Positions 18,601 through 28,354 are shown, counted from the first letter of the stretch. The stretch: DNA of 64,000 nt from Agarivorans sp. Alg241-V36 (GCF_900537085.1 NZ_UNRE01000010.1:112458-176457), one strand, 5' to 3'. Translations and numbers: made by a program. Notes: generated by a model not told the origin, from the letters alone.

Positions 18601-19782
18601 GTGCGTTTATTTTTGGTTTTAGCGACCGCCTTCATCAGTTTTTTTTCCCATGCCAACGATAATTGGTCAGATATCGAAAAGCAGGCCAAGGGGCAAACCG
18701 TTTATTTTAATGCTTGGGCTGGCGCCGATAATATTAATGCCTATATTCGTTGGGCCGGAGAGCAAGTTAAACAGCGTTACGGCGTTGAACTTGAGCATGT
18801 AAAAATTACCGATACCGCCAATGTGGTTAGCCGTATTCTGGCAGAAAAAGTGAGCGGGCGAACCAATGGTGGCAGTGTTGATCTGGTTTGGGTTAACGGC
18901 GAGAATTTCCGCGCCTTAAAAGAGGCCAAATTGCTATATGGGCCATTTAGCCAGTACTTGCCTAATTTAGCACTTACCGATGCCAATAACCCGGCCTTAC
19001 TGTATGACTTCACCATTCCTGTTGAAGGTTATGAATCGCCTTGGGGCGGTGCTCAGCTTACTTTCTATTATGATGGTGCTCGTATCAAACAAGCGCCAGC
19101 GTCGATGCAAGCCTTGCTTGAGTACTTGCAACAAAGCCCTGGTTTATTTAGTTACCCAGCGCCGCCAAGCTTTTACGGAACCACCTTTGTAAAACAAGCC
19201 TTGTTTGAAACTATTGATGATACCGAGCAGCTTTATCAGCCAGTAAATAAGCAAACTTTCGATAAGGTGACCAGTAAGCTTTGGGCATATTTGGATCAGT
19301 TACATCCTTTAATGTGGCGCCGTGGTCAAAGCTTTCCTAGCGGCAGTGGCCAAATGCAGCAACTGTTGAATGACGGCGAGTTGAGCATTGCGTTTAGCTT
19401 CAATCCTAACGACCCAGCTGCCGCTATTGAGCAAGGTTTGTTACCAGATTCGGTACGTAGTTATGTGCATCAAGTGGGTACTGTTGGTAATACCCACTTT
19501 TTAGCGATTCCCTTTAATAGCGATGCCAGCGCCGGAGCCATGGTAGTGGCTAACTTCTTGTTATCGCCAGAAGCGCAAGCACGTAAAGCCGATTTAACTT
19601 ACTGGGGTGACCCCTCGGTATTGGCCTTAGCAAAACTCAGTGACGAACAGCAGCAGTTTTTTGCTGGGCAACAAAATCAAGCTAGCTTAAGTGCTGAAGA
19701 CCGCGCCAAAGTATTGGGCGAACCTCATGCTACTTGGGTGGCATTATTGGAAGCAGAATGGTTGCGTCGCTATAGTCGATGA
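18601..19782 (+). CDS. ynjB: ABC transporter substrate-binding protein, YnjB family
   Basis: Periplasmic binding protein of 393 residues for the YnjBCD importer, whose substrate is not established. Signal peptide at residues 1-18 (ending FFSHA). The protein resembles thiamine/iron-type binding proteins: VYFNAWAGADNINAYIRW and VDLVWVNGENF are YnjB-like. It starts with GTG after AAGGAGAG. Its stop overlaps the ynjC start by four bases. Confidence 0.88.
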   Translation: MRLFLVLATAFISFFSHANDNWSDIEKQAKGQTVYFNAWAGADNINAYIRWAGEQVKQRYGVELEHVKITDTANVVSRILAEKVSGRTNGGSVDLVWVNGENFRALKEAKLLYGPFSQYLPNLALTDANNPALLYDFTIPVEGYESPWGGAQLTFYYDGARIKQAPASMQALLEYLQQSPGLFSYPAPPSFYGTTFVKQALFETIDDTEQLYQPVNKQTFDKVTSKLWAYLDQLHPLMWRRGQSFPSGSGQMQQLLNDGELSIAFSFNPNDPAAAIEQGLLPDSVRSYVHQVGTVGNTHFLAIPFNSDASAGAMVVANFLLSPEAQARKADLTYWGDPSVLALAKLSDEQQQFFAGQQNQASLSAEDRAKVLGEPHATWVALLEAEWLRRYSR

Positions 19783-21467
19783 GTGAGCTTTCCAAAAAGG
19801 CAGTAGTGTTATTCCCAGTAGTGACTTGCGCACTACTGATGCTGCCTTTGCTGTTTGGTTTTATTGATACCGTACTACCTGCTTTTGGCTACTTTCCTAT
19901 TGCTTCACGGGAACAGTTCAGTTTAAGTATTTGGCAGCAGCTATTTAGTTACTCTTCACTGTGGCAATCTTTACTACTGACGATTTTTACTGGCTGGGCT
20001 GCGGCTTTATTGTCATTGGTCTCAGCGCTTTGGTTGATAATGCATTGCTACCAGAGTCGTTGGTGGCAGTTTCTTGAGAAAACCCTGGCGCCGTTTTTAG
20101 CCATACCCCATGCTGCAATGGCCATTGCTTTGTTGTTTTTGCTAGCGCCAAGCGGCTGGTTAATACGCTTAGTTTCACCCTGGCTCAGCGGTTTTAACTA
20201 CCCTCCTTTATGGCAAACCACGCAAGACAGTTGGGGCTTAAGCCTAATACTTGCGCTGTGGGTAAAAGAACTACCATTCATGTTGCTGGTATTGATGTCG
20301 GCTTGCTCCCAGCTGCCTGTAAAACGCAGCTTAGCGCTTGGCCAAAGCTTCGCTTACTCAAACCAGCAAGTATGGAAAGACATCCTATTTCCGCAGCTAA
20401 TCAAACGTATTCGTTTGCCGTTTTTTACAGTATTGGCTTTCTCGCTTACCGTGGTTGATGTGGCGCAAATTATCGGTCCCAGTAAGCCAGTGACATTAGC
20501 GTTACTGGTTTGGCAGTGGTTTAGCGATAGCAATATAGACATGCGCCTAGTAGGAGCGGCTGGTTCTTTGCTATTGCTAGCCGTTGTACTGTTAAGTGTG
20601 GCTTTGTGTATTGGCTTAGAAAAGCTCTATCTTACTAGGCGCTTGAGTAAGGCTATGCGCGGTATCCGTAAAGCGCCTCGCAGCCCTATATTAGCGCGTA
20701 GCGTATTAGTGGCCTTGGTGCTTAGCTTAGTGTTGAGCCTACTGGTAATCCTTATATGGTCGATTACTTGGCGATGGCGCTTTCCTGATGCATTACCCGC
20801 AGAGTGGAGCTTACATTACTGGCAACAAGCGGGCAGCTATTTGTTGCAGCCTTTAGTTAATAGTTTGAGCATCGCTTTGGTCTCAGCTGCGATTAGTTTG
20901 GTATTAGTGCTTGGCTGCTTGGAATATCAACTTAAGCAGGCTCGCCCTTCGCGTTGGTGGTCATTGATGATGTACTTGCCGCTGTTACTACCTCAAGTGG
21001 TGTTTTTATTTGGGGTGCAAGTGCAGCTGTTTAAGTACCGCTTAGACGGCAATCTCATCACAGTTATTTGGGCCCACCTAATATTTGTTTTGCCCTATGT
21101 TTATTTGTCTCTGGCTGGCAGTTATCGCGCTTTTGATAAGCGTTATATGCAAGCAGCGGTGAGCTTATCGCATAGCTACTGGCGTAGTTTTATCTCAGTG
21201 AAGTTGCCTATGTTAACTCGCCCGATAGGTTTGGCTTTCGCGATTGGCTTTGCCGTTAGTATTGCTCAATACCTGCCCACTTTGTTTGTGGGTGCCGGTA
21301 GGGTTAGCACTCTAACCACCGAGGCGGTGGCACTGGCTTCTGGCGGCGATAGGCGAGTGACCGCAGTAATGGTGATATGGCAAACCATGCTGCCATTGCT
21401 GGTGTATAGTGCCGCTATTGCCTGGCCTAAGTGGCGGTACCGGCATTTTAGAGGAATGCACAGTTAA
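19779..21467 (+). CDS. ynjC: ABC transporter permease, YnjC family
   Basis: Inner-membrane permease of 562 residues with two fused permease halves and about 12 membrane segments, the arrangement of E. coli YnjC. Conserved loops lie around LALGQSFAYSNQQVWKD and AAVSLSHSYWRSF. Overlaps ynjB (ATGA) and shares a base with ynjD (TAATG), so translation is coupled. Substrate unknown. Confidence 0.88.
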   Translation: MSELSKKAVVLFPVVTCALLMLPLLFGFIDTVLPAFGYFPIASREQFSLSIWQQLFSYSSLWQSLLLTIFTGWAAALLSLVSALWLIMHCYQSRWWQFLEKTLAPFLAIPHAAMAIALLFLLAPSGWLIRLVSPWLSGFNYPPLWQTTQDSWGLSLILALWVKELPFMLLVLMSACSQLPVKRSLALGQSFAYSNQQVWKDILFPQLIKRIRLPFFTVLAFSLTVVDVAQIIGPSKPVTLALLVWQWFSDSNIDMRLVGAAGSLLLLAVVLLSVALCIGLEKLYLTRRLSKAMRGIRKAPRSPILARSVLVALVLSLVLSLLVILIWSITWRWRFPDALPAEWSLHYWQQAGSYLLQPLVNSLSIALVSAAISLVLVLGCLEYQLKQARPSRWWSLMMYLPLLLPQVVFLFGVQVQLFKYRLDGNLITVIWAHLIFVLPYVYLSLAGSYRAFDKRYMQAAVSLSHSYWRSFISVKLPMLTRPIGLAFAIGFAVSIAQYLPTLFVGAGRVSTLTTEAVALASGGDRRVTAVMVIWQTMLPLLVYSAAIAWPKWRYRHFRGMHS

Positions 21468-22087
21468 TGTTAAAAATTGAAAATTTTAGTTTAGCCCTAG
21501 CTAAGCAAAACCTATTAAGCAATCTTACTATGTCGGTAGGGGCAGGCGAAATTGTCACTATTATGGGGCCAAGTGGTTGCGGAAAATCCAGCCTTTTAGC
21601 GGCTATTGCCGGCACCTTAGATGAAGGATTCACTTGTTCGGGAAGCATTAGCTTAGCGGGGAAGTCTTTGTTAGATATGCCGCAATCGCAGCGCCAAGTG
21701 GGAATTTTGTTTCAAGATGATTTATTGTTTCCGCATTTTAATGTAGCGCAGAACCTGCAATATGGTTTAGTACAGTCTAAGCAGCCTCAAGCGAAGCAAG
21801 TTATTGAACAGGCGCTAGCTGATGCTGGAATGCCAGGTTATCAGCAGCGCGATATCGCCAGTTTATCCGGCGGCCAGCGGGCGAGGGTGAGTGTATTGCG
21901 CAGCTTGTTGGCCGAGCCTAAATTGATATTGCTCGATGAACCTTTTAGTAAGTTAGATAAACCCTTGCGTAAACAGTTTCGTCAGTTTGTTCGAGATAAA
22001 ATTGAAGAGCTAGCCATCCCCGCCATTTTGGTTACTCACGATGCTGAAGACTGTTTACAGGCACCGCCTATTTCGTTTTTTTCCTAG
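21467..22087 (+). CDS. ynjD: ABC transporter ATP-binding protein, YnjD family
   Basis: Cytoplasmic ATPase of 206 residues. Walker A GPSGCGKSS, signature LSGGQRARVS, Walker B LILLDEPF and switch VTHDAED are all present, so the nucleotide-binding domain is complete. The tail after the switch region is short (DCLQAPPISFFS) and has no TOBE domain, as in the small YnjD group; a late frameshift shortening the last few residues cannot be excluded. Confidence 0.88.
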   Translation: MLKIENFSLALAKQNLLSNLTMSVGAGEIVTIMGPSGCGKSSLLAAIAGTLDEGFTCSGSISLAGKSLLDMPQSQRQVGILFQDDLLFPHFNVAQNLQYGLVQSKQPQAKQVIEQALADAGMPGYQQRDIASLSGGQRARVSVLRSLLAEPKLILLDEPFSKLDKPLRKQFRQFVRDKIEELAIPAILVTHDAEDCLQAPPISFFS

Positions 22088-22220
22088 TTGGAGGAGTGCT
22101 GTAATAAGCTGTTGCTGTTGAGTTTTATTTGATAAGCTTAAATTTCCTGAGGCTTTATTGTGTGGAGCGAAAGCGTCAGGACTCGAATAGAGATCCCCAA
22201 TAACAATAAAGAGGATGAAG

Positions 22221-22514
22221 ATGAACAAATTGATTATTGCACTGGCATTGTCACTCCCATTTGTTGCATCAACCGCAACGGCGGCTCCAGCTAAAGCACC
22301 TTTGTGTGCCGCTTGTCATGGAGCTAATGGAATGGCTACGATTCCGGGCTACCCGCATTTAGCTGGCCAAAATGAACAATACCTAGTGTCTTCGCTAAAA
22401 GCTTACCGCGATAAGCAACGCAACGGTGGTCAGGCTGCTGTAATGCAGGGCCAAGCCGCTGGTTTAAGTGATGCCGAAATTGCAGAGTTAGCTGCCTACT
22501 TCGCTAAGATGTAA
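22221..22514 (+). CDS. Small periplasmic c-type cytochrome
   Basis: Class I monohaem cytochrome c of 97 residues (c553/c4-like half). Signal peptide residues 1-22 (ending STATA). One haem-binding motif CAACH and a distal Met candidate in [11 protein letters not shown]. It probably carries electrons in the periplasm; the partner oxidase or reductase is not in the window. ATG 22221 is chosen for its spacing from GAGG; an in-frame ATG two codons earlier overlaps that site. Confidence 0.88.
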   Translation: MNKLIIALALSLPFVASTATAAPAKAPLCAACHGANGMATIPGYPHLAGQNEQYLVSSLKAYRDKQRNGGQAAVMQGQAAGLSDAEIAELAAYFAKM

Positions 22515-22532
22515 GCTGTCGTTTATTGCAAT

Positions 22533-22557
22533 AAGCCAGCCCTGAGCTGGCTTTTTA
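22533..22557 (+). terminator. Rho-independent terminator of the cytochrome gene
   Basis: Stem AAGCCAGC/GCTGGCTT with a five-base loop, then TTT. Confidence 0.8.
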
Positions 22558-22646
22558 GTTTCTAAATCTGAGATAAATGTTACTTGGTGTGACCGCATAA
22601 TTGCCGCATAATAGGCGCCAGAAACAAACAACCGCAATGAAAGATT

Positions 22647-24065
22647 ATGGCAGCCAGCGCGCCCTCTCGTAAGTTTAAAGATAAAGACAAAAAGCCTAGA
22701 GATTCTCAGATCGATCAGCTTAAAGTTCCTCCTCATTCTTTGGAGGCAGAGCAGGCGGTATTAGGCGGTTTAATGCTCGATAACAATGCTTGGGACAATG
22801 TGTCTGAGCTGGTGGTTGAGCAAGATTTCTATCAACGTGCCCACCAATATACTTTTTCGGCGATGCATCGCTTAGCGGAAAGCGGCCAACCCATCGATTT
22901 GGTGACGGTATCGGAAGAGTTAGAGCGCCAAGAGCAGCTAGATGATATTGGTGGCTTTGCCTATTTGGGGGAAATTGCCAAAAACACCCCTAGTGCTGCC
23001 AATATTCGTGCTTATGCTGAAATCGTACGCGAACGTGCAGTAACTCGCGAGTTGATTGCAGTGGCTAATGAAATAGCCGATAGTTGCTACGAGCCCGCAG
23101 GGCGAAAAAGTAGTGACTTGCTGGACTTTGCCGAGAGTAAAGTATTTAAAATTGCCGAGTCTCGCGCTAACGCCAACGAAGGCCCCAAAGAAGTAAAAGG
23201 TTTGCTGGCTGCAACCATTGATAAAATTGAAGAGTTGTACAAAGCGCCTAACGATGGTGTTACCGGTGTATCTACCGGTTTTGCCGACTTAGACAAGAAA
23301 ACGGCAGGCCTACAAGGTTCAGATCTTATTATTGTTGCCGCTCGTCCGTCGATGGGTAAAACCACCTTTGCGATGAACTTGTGTGAATACGCAGCAATGA
23401 CCCAAGATAAACCGGCTCTGATTTTCAGTTTGGAGATGCCCTCTGAGCAAATCATGATGCGTATGTTGGCCTCTCTCGGTCGAATTGATCAAACTAAGAT
23501 CAGAACCGGCGCCTTAGATGATGATGATTGGGCTCGCTTATCTTCCACCATGGGCCTCATGGCCGAAAAATCTAAAATGTATGTCGATGATTCTTCTGGC
23601 TTAACCCCCACCGAAGTTCGCTCTCGGGCGCGCCGTGTAGCGCGCGAAGAAGGCGGGCTTAGCATGATCATGATTGATTACTTGCAGTTAATGCAAGTGC
23701 CAGGCTTAAGTGAAAACCGTACCTTAGAAATTGCCGAAATTTCCCGCTCGCTTAAATCATTAGCGAAAGAGCTTAACGTACCGGTTGTGGCTCTTTCTCA
23801 GCTTAACCGTAGTTTGGAGCAGCGCGCAGATAAACGCCCGGTAAACTCCGACTTACGTGAATCGGGCTCTATTGAGCAGGATGCCGACCTAATTATGTTT
23901 ATCTACCGTGATGAAGTATATAACGAAGGCACCGACAACAAAGGCCTTGCAGAAATCATTATTGGTAAGCAACGTAACGGTCCTATTGGCCGTGTTCCAC
24001 TTACCTTCCAAGGTCAGTTTTCTCGCTTTGATAACTGGGCGGGTGAATTCTATGATGACGAATAA
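22647..24065 (+). CDS. dnaB: Replicative DNA helicase
   Basis: Hexameric 5'-3' helicase of the replisome, 472 residues. The N-terminal primase-interacting domain starts VPPHSLEAEQAVLGGLMLD; the RecA-like motor has Walker A RPSMGKTT (233-240), Walker B-like MIMIDYLQLM and the arginine finger region QRNGPIGRVPLTF. No intein is present. alr follows 6 bases after the stop, as in many gammaproteobacteria. Confidence 0.98.
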   Translation: MAASAPSRKFKDKDKKPRDSQIDQLKVPPHSLEAEQAVLGGLMLDNNAWDNVSELVVEQDFYQRAHQYTFSAMHRLAESGQPIDLVTVSEELERQEQLDDIGGFAYLGEIAKNTPSAANIRAYAEIVRERAVTRELIAVANEIADSCYEPAGRKSSDLLDFAESKVFKIAESRANANEGPKEVKGLLAATIDKIEELYKAPNDGVTGVSTGFADLDKKTAGLQGSDLIIVAARPSMGKTTFAMNLCEYAAMTQDKPALIFSLEMPSEQIMMRMLASLGRIDQTKIRTGALDDDDWARLSSTMGLMAEKSKMYVDDSSGLTPTEVRSRARRVAREEGGLSMIMIDYLQLMQVPGLSENRTLEIAEISRSLKSLAKELNVPVVALSQLNRSLEQRADKRPVNSDLRESGSIEQDADLIMFIYRDEVYNEGTDNKGLAEIIIGKQRNGPIGRVPLTFQGQFSRFDNWAGEFYDDE

Positions 24066-24071
24066 AACCTA

Positions 24072-25151
24072 ATGGAAATTGCCAACGCGCACGTTTCATT
24101 ATCAGCCTTAAAACATAACTACGCAGTATTAAAGCAGCGGGCGCCAAGCAGCAAGATTTTGGTGGTAATTAAGGCTAATGCTTATGGCCATGGTATGTTG
24201 CAAGTGGCCGAAGCTTTGACTGAACTTGCCGATGGTTTTGCGGTGGCTCGAAGTAAAGAGGCGATTGCGCTGCGTAAGGCTGGCATAGATTCACACATTC
24301 TGGTGCTTGAAGGCTTTTTTGATGGGGCAGAAGCGCAAGCCTTAGCGAAGTATAATGTGGCCACGGTGATTCATAGTGAGCAGCAGTTGGAAGTGGTAGA
24401 AGATCTGTCCTTAGCACGAGCTTTAGACACTTGGATCAAACTTGATACTGGCATGCATCGTTTGGGCTTACTGCCAAAGCAGTTTACATCGCTGTTGCCG
24501 CGCATTCGAGCTTGCCAGAATATTCAATCACCGTTCAAATTAATTAGTCACTTTGCCTGCGCCGATGAAGTGGAGCAACCCTTAACTCCTCAGCAAATTA
24601 CTGCATTTAATGACTTAAGCAAAGAGCTCGATGTTGAATGCTCGCTAGCTAACTCCGCCGGTATATTACTTTGGCCAGAAGCTCATGCCCATTGGAATCG
24701 TCCTGGGATCTCCATTTACGGTATTTCTCCTCAAGTAGATAATAGCGGTGTTGATTTTGGTTTGATTCCTGCGATGACTTTACAGACCAACCTGATTGCA
24801 GTGCGCGAACATCCAAAAGGTGAGTCGGTAGGCTATGGCGCTACTTGGCAAGCCGAGCGAGATACCCGTTTAGGTGTGGTGGCCATGGGCTACGGCGATG
24901 GCTATCCCCGCAGCGCGCCTAACGGCACTCCTGTTTGGTTAAATGGCCGATTGGTGCCGCTGGTGGGGCGGGTGTCTATGGATATGTTGTGTGTTGATCT
25001 TGGCCCAGATTGTAAAGATAAGGTAGGCGACAAGGTGATACTTTGGGGACCTGAGCTGCCAGTAGAAACCATTGCCAAGGCAGTAGGCACTATTGCTTAT
25101 GAGTTAGTCACCAAACTGACATCAAGAGTTCGCATAACTTACACAAACTAG
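24072..25151 (+). CDS. alr: Alanine racemase
   Basis: PLP enzyme that makes D-alanine for peptidoglycan, 359 residues. K34 in VVIKANAYGHG binds the cofactor; the second catalytic base is the Tyr of SVGYGATW. The C-terminal beta domain includes GRVSMDMLCVDLG. It lies 6 bases after dnaB and is probably cotranscribed. No clear terminator follows. Confidence 0.97.
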   Translation: MEIANAHVSLSALKHNYAVLKQRAPSSKILVVIKANAYGHGMLQVAEALTELADGFAVARSKEAIALRKAGIDSHILVLEGFFDGAEAQALAKYNVATVIHSEQQLEVVEDLSLARALDTWIKLDTGMHRLGLLPKQFTSLLPRIRACQNIQSPFKLISHFACADEVEQPLTPQQITAFNDLSKELDVECSLANSAGILLWPEAHAHWNRPGISIYGISPQVDNSGVDFGLIPAMTLQTNLIAVREHPKGESVGYGATWQAERDTRLGVVAMGYGDGYPRSAPNGTPVWLNGRLVPLVGRVSMDMLCVDLGPDCKDKVGDKVILWGPELPVETIAKAVGTIAYELVTKLTSRVRITYTN

Positions 25152-25212
25152 TATTTACAAGTTCATCAAATTAGGCTATTAATTGGGTGCTGAATTGTTA
25201 ATCTACATTTTG

Positions 25213-25249
25213 ATAGTTTTAACCTATCAAACTAATTGATTAGATCAAT
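25213..25249. promoter_or_regulatory. OxyR binding site before the peroxiredoxin gene
   Basis: ATAGTTTTAACCTAT (25213-25227) fits the OxyR element ATAGntnnnanCTAT completely. Exactly 7 bases later ATTGATTAGATCAAT (25235-25249) repeats it with one change per arm. The 37-bp tandem arrangement is the known OxyR tetramer site, 71 bases before the start codon. Confidence 0.85.
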
Positions 25250-25319
25250 TCGTCAATTCGACAATTTTAGCGCATTATTTATAGCGAAATTGATAACCTA
25301 ATTTAACAAGGAATACGAA

Positions 25320-25925
25320 ATGAGTGTATTAGTTGGTCGTCCTGCTCCAGACTTTACTGCCGCTGCTGTTCTAGGTAACGGTGAAATTGTTGATGCCTTT
25401 ACGTTAAGTGAGCACATCAAAGGTAAAGCTGCGGTAGTATTCTTCTACCCACTAGATTTTACTTTTGTTTGTCCTTCTGAGTTGATCGCTTTTGATCACC
25501 GTTTCCAAGATTTCCAAGACAAAGGCGTTGAAGTAATCGGTGTATCTATCGATTCTCAGTTCTCTCACAACGCATGGCGTAACACTGCTATTGAAGATGG
25601 CGGTATCGGCCAAGTTAAATACCCACTTGTAGCAGATGTTAAACACGAAATCTGTCAAGCTTACGATGTAGAGCATCCAGAAGCTGGTGTTGCTTTCCGT
25701 GGTTCTTTCCTAATCGACACTAACGGTGTTGTTCGTCACCAAGTAGTGAACGACCTACCTTTAGGCCGTAACATTGACGAAATGCTACGTATGGTTGACG
25801 CATTAAACTTCCACGAGAAGCACGGCGAAGTATGTCCTGCACAATGGGAAGAAGGTAAAGAAGGTATGGACGCAAGCCCTGAAGGTGTTGCTAAGTACTT
25901 ATCTGCTAACGCTGAAGGCCTATAA
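25320..25925 (+). CDS. Typical 2-Cys peroxiredoxin (AhpC/Prx1 family)
   Basis: Thiol peroxidase of 201 residues that reduces H2O2 and organic peroxides. Peroxidatic C51 in DFTFVCPSE; resolving C172 in GEVCPAQW. The sequence is of the Prx1 type with a long C-terminal tail rather than enterobacterial AhpC. No ahpF adjoins, so thioredoxin is the likely reductant. The upstream OxyR element predicts peroxide induction. Confidence 0.93.
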   Translation: MSVLVGRPAPDFTAAAVLGNGEIVDAFTLSEHIKGKAAVVFFYPLDFTFVCPSELIAFDHRFQDFQDKGVEVIGVSIDSQFSHNAWRNTAIEDGGIGQVKYPLVADVKHEICQAYDVEHPEAGVAFRGSFLIDTNGVVRHQVVNDLPLGRNIDEMLRMVDALNFHEKHGEVCPAQWEEGKEGMDASPEGVAKYLSANAEGL

Positions 25926-25950
25926 TAAGCAGCTAGTTAGCTAGAAAGTA

Positions 25951-25976
25951 AAAAGCCCGCAATAGCGGGCTTTTTT
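25951..25976 (+). terminator. Terminator between the peroxiredoxin gene and cheX
   Basis: Stem AAGCCCGC/GCGGGCTT with a four-base loop and T-run; the preceding A-run allows bidirectional use by convergent cheX. Confidence 0.9.
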
Positions 25977-25992
25977 GTATCAGTGGTAAAGG

Positions 25993-26460
25993 CTAGATAT
26001 TTTCGAAGCAAATCTCGATGGTGGCGTGACCATGAATTGAGGTGAAAGGAATTAACACCTTAGGCCCCTCGGTTTTGTGGGTAATAGTATGAGATGGACC
26101 TGATACTACTACGGGTGTGGCCATATCAAAATCGTAGCCATCTTCGGCTAGCAAGCGCTTAGCGCCACCCGTTACCATGTTGGTAATTTCACCCACCATA
26201 TCGGTGACTTCTTCGTTAATGGATTCTGGGGCTTCACCTAGCATGCGGCGCATAATTTCAATAGCCAAACCCTTATCAAAACTAATTGATAGAGAGCCTT
26301 TAGTTTGTGGGCCAACCATACCAATTAGTCCAGAAACATCACCGCGGGCAATTTCATCTTTTTTAAGCCCAGGCTTACCTGGTTTAAGCTCAAGTTGAGC
26401 CATGGTTTCGAGCACGTTTAAAAGAGACTTTAGAAAAGGGTTAACAAAATTTACGTCCAT
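25993..26460 (-). CDS. cheX: Chemotaxis phosphatase CheX
   Basis: CheC/CheX/FliY-family protein of 155 residues that dephosphorylates CheY-P. The active-site pattern E-x2-N is in GEITNMVTGGAK. It starts MDVNFVNPFLKSLLNVLETMA, like marine CheX proteins. The frame extends 13 codons upstream to a TTG, but the ATG at 26460 matches the family start. Solitary here; the chemotaxis operon is elsewhere. Confidence 0.88.
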   Translation of the reverse strand: MDVNFVNPFLKSLLNVLETMAQLELKPGKPGLKKDEIARGDVSGLIGMVGPQTKGSLSISFDKGLAIEIMRRMLGEAPESINEEVTDMVGEITNMVTGGAKRLLAEDGYDFDMATPVVVSGPSHTITHKTEGPKVLIPFTSIHGHATIEICFENI

Positions 26461-26676
26461 AGCGACCGATAACTTCCTACTGTGGGTGAATTTGGTCAAA
26501 TTTAAATCAAGCGCTTAAACAGGCTAATGACCAAAGCCACAAAAACTATTGAGAATTAATATAAGAATCGCACGAGATCCGATGAGCTGCAACTATTAGT
26601 CATATTTTTAAGAAGTGTTTCACTGATTCGTTGTGAGTTAGTTGATATTCTCATTTTTGTCTTTGTAGCTTTCGGC

Positions 26677-27498
26677 CTATTTATAGTTGTTAGGGATTAT
26701 CGTCGCAAAAAGCCTAAAAATATAATAGCGGCTGCCGCTGGTTCTCCAGGCTGCTAGCTCAAAGGTTCGCTGTAAGTTATTACACAGTGCCCAAGCTCCC
26801 CCTTCCTTATACAAATCTCTCCTATGTTTTTTAAACACCTTTAAGCGCCCGTAAAAAATGTATTGCCAGCGGCCAGACTCGTTACCTTGGTTGGCTCGGC
26901 GAAACCATACTAATGGTTTCGCAATAAACTTATAGCGATGACCTCTAGCAAGTAGAGTGAGGAATAAATCATAGTCTTCAGCAATAACCTTAGAATCGAA
27001 GCCTTTAGCCTCAATGAAGTCTTTTCGTTTAACTAACCAACTTGAGGGTACGATATGCGAATCGACTAGGCTATCACTCATACTAAGATAAAGTGGCTTA
27101 GCATCGCAGGTTTCAACGGCTTCACCTTCTTGTGAGAAGATATTGGTAGCACAGTGGCAACCAGAGAGTTCGGGTTCGCTCTCCATTATCTCTTGTTGAA
27201 GTGCAAGCTTGTGTTTATCCCAATAATCATCAGCATCTAAAAATGCGATGAACTCACCTTTTGCGGTTTTAACACCGTTGTTTCTAGCTGCGGCTATTCC
27301 CAGGTTACTAGAGTGGTCGACAATAGTAGCCACCGAGCTAAATTGCTCTAGGTATTCTCGCGCTTCCTTAGTGGAGCCATCGTTCACAATGATTAATTCT
27401 AGGGCGGGCAGAGTTTGCTTCATTACAGAGTTCACTGCTTGGGAAATAAACTGCTGATTATTAAAATATGGGATCACCACCGAGGTTTTGGTTTCCAT
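26677..27498 (-). CDS. Family 2 glycosyltransferase
   Basis: GT-A fold glycosyltransferase of 273 residues, transferring a sugar from a nucleotide donor. It has the N-terminal SVVIPYFNNQQFISQAVNSV, the nucleotide-binding ELIIVNDGS and the metal-binding AFLDADDYW. No other polysaccharide genes flank it and no membrane anchor is obvious, so acceptor and product are unknown. Starts ATG after AAGGAAGA. Confidence 0.85.
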   Translation of the reverse strand: METKTSVVIPYFNNQQFISQAVNSVMKQTLPALELIIVNDGSTKEAREYLEQFSSVATIVDHSSNLGIAAARNNGVKTAKGEFIAFLDADDYWDKHKLALQQEIMESEPELSGCHCATNIFSQEGEAVETCDAKPLYLSMSDSLVDSHIVPSSWLVKRKDFIEAKGFDSKVIAEDYDLFLTLLARGHRYKFIAKPLVWFRRANQGNESGRWQYIFYGRLKVFKKHRRDLYKEGGAWALCNNLQRTFELAAWRTSGSRYYIFRLFATIIPNNYK

Positions 27499-27694
27499 TC
27501 TTTCTTCCTTGAAAGTTTTATCGCAAAAGTCAGGTTGTATTCACTTGTTGCTATTTTCTACAGATGCCAGACTAGCAGTTAAGGCTAGTTGAGCAAGTGA
27601 CTTGAGATAAGTTTATCGGTGATGCCGATGTGGAGTTTGAAAGCATATGCCCAACAGGCCCTACTTATTGCATGGTTACCTACAAGGAAGTGAA

Positions 27695-28285
27695 ATGAAG
27701 AAACTAATCGCTGCGGCTTTGCTTTTAACTCTTTTTGAGGGGGCTGTTTATGCTGCTGCGGAGATAAACCATGATGAAATGTTTGTGCTCAACTTTGAAG
27801 GGCCTGACTATTTGCGCACTATTCGTTATACCGAGCCTTTTCGCGAAGGCGACGAATGGAATATGGGCTCAGTGGTACTTGATAAAACCGTATACCACAA
27901 TGGCTGGATAACGGTATTTGATGGTGAATTGGAGTTGCGAAAACAAGCGCATGGTAAGGTTTTGGTTTACCCGAGCGCTGAGCAGTTTGCAGCAAACAAT
28001 TGGTCTATTTCACTCACTATTCATCCTGATTTAAGTGGTTCTTTTATCGATAAAAGTGGGGCAGAGGTGCATGAGTTTGTGGGAGATTTTGCCAGACTTC
28101 CGGAACCCCAAAAGGACAGCTCAATTAATGGCTATTCTAATTGGCAGTTGGCTTTTAGTATTACGCCTAAGCAAGGCGTTTATTCGGTTAATGGAAAGCA
28201 GCGTTATGAAGGCCAAGTTGTTGGCAGTGCCAGCTGGTTAGCCGAGTGGGTTAAAGCTGGCGAGTTTCAATTTGTACTTGAATAA
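27695..28285 (+). CDS. Secreted protein of unknown function
   Basis: I do not recognise a family. The 196 residues begin with a clear signal peptide (MKKLIAAALLLTLFEGAVYA). The rest is rich in aromatic residues and short beta-like stretches (WNMGSVVLD, GWITVFDGELELR), with no cysteines in the mature part. AGGAAG precedes the ATG at 27695; an upstream ATG at 27647 in frame lacks a signal and is rejected. Likely periplasmic. Monocistronic, upstream of dusA. Confidence 0.7.
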   Translation: MKKLIAAALLLTLFEGAVYAAAEINHDEMFVLNFEGPDYLRTIRYTEPFREGDEWNMGSVVLDKTVYHNGWITVFDGELELRKQAHGKVLVYPSAEQFAANNWSISLTIHPDLSGSFIDKSGAEVHEFVGDFARLPEPQKDSSINGYSNWQLAFSITPKQGVYSVNGKQRYEGQVVGSASWLAEWVKAGEFQFVLE

Positions 28286-28324
28286 GCAAAGCTTAAATAG
28301 AGCAAAGGATTCCCCCGACAATAT

Positions 28325-28354
28325 TAGTCAATACCCGCTCAACCGTAGTATAAT
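28325..28354 (+). promoter_or_regulatory. Candidate sigma-70 promoter of dusA
   Basis: TAGTCA, 18 bases, then a perfect TATAAT. It leaves a leader of about 110 bases before dusA. Confidence 0.45.

Noticed and set aside
22030..22090. Frameshift near the end of ynjD
   Set aside because: The nucleotide-binding domain is complete, and neither other frame continues with a recognisable ATPase tail.
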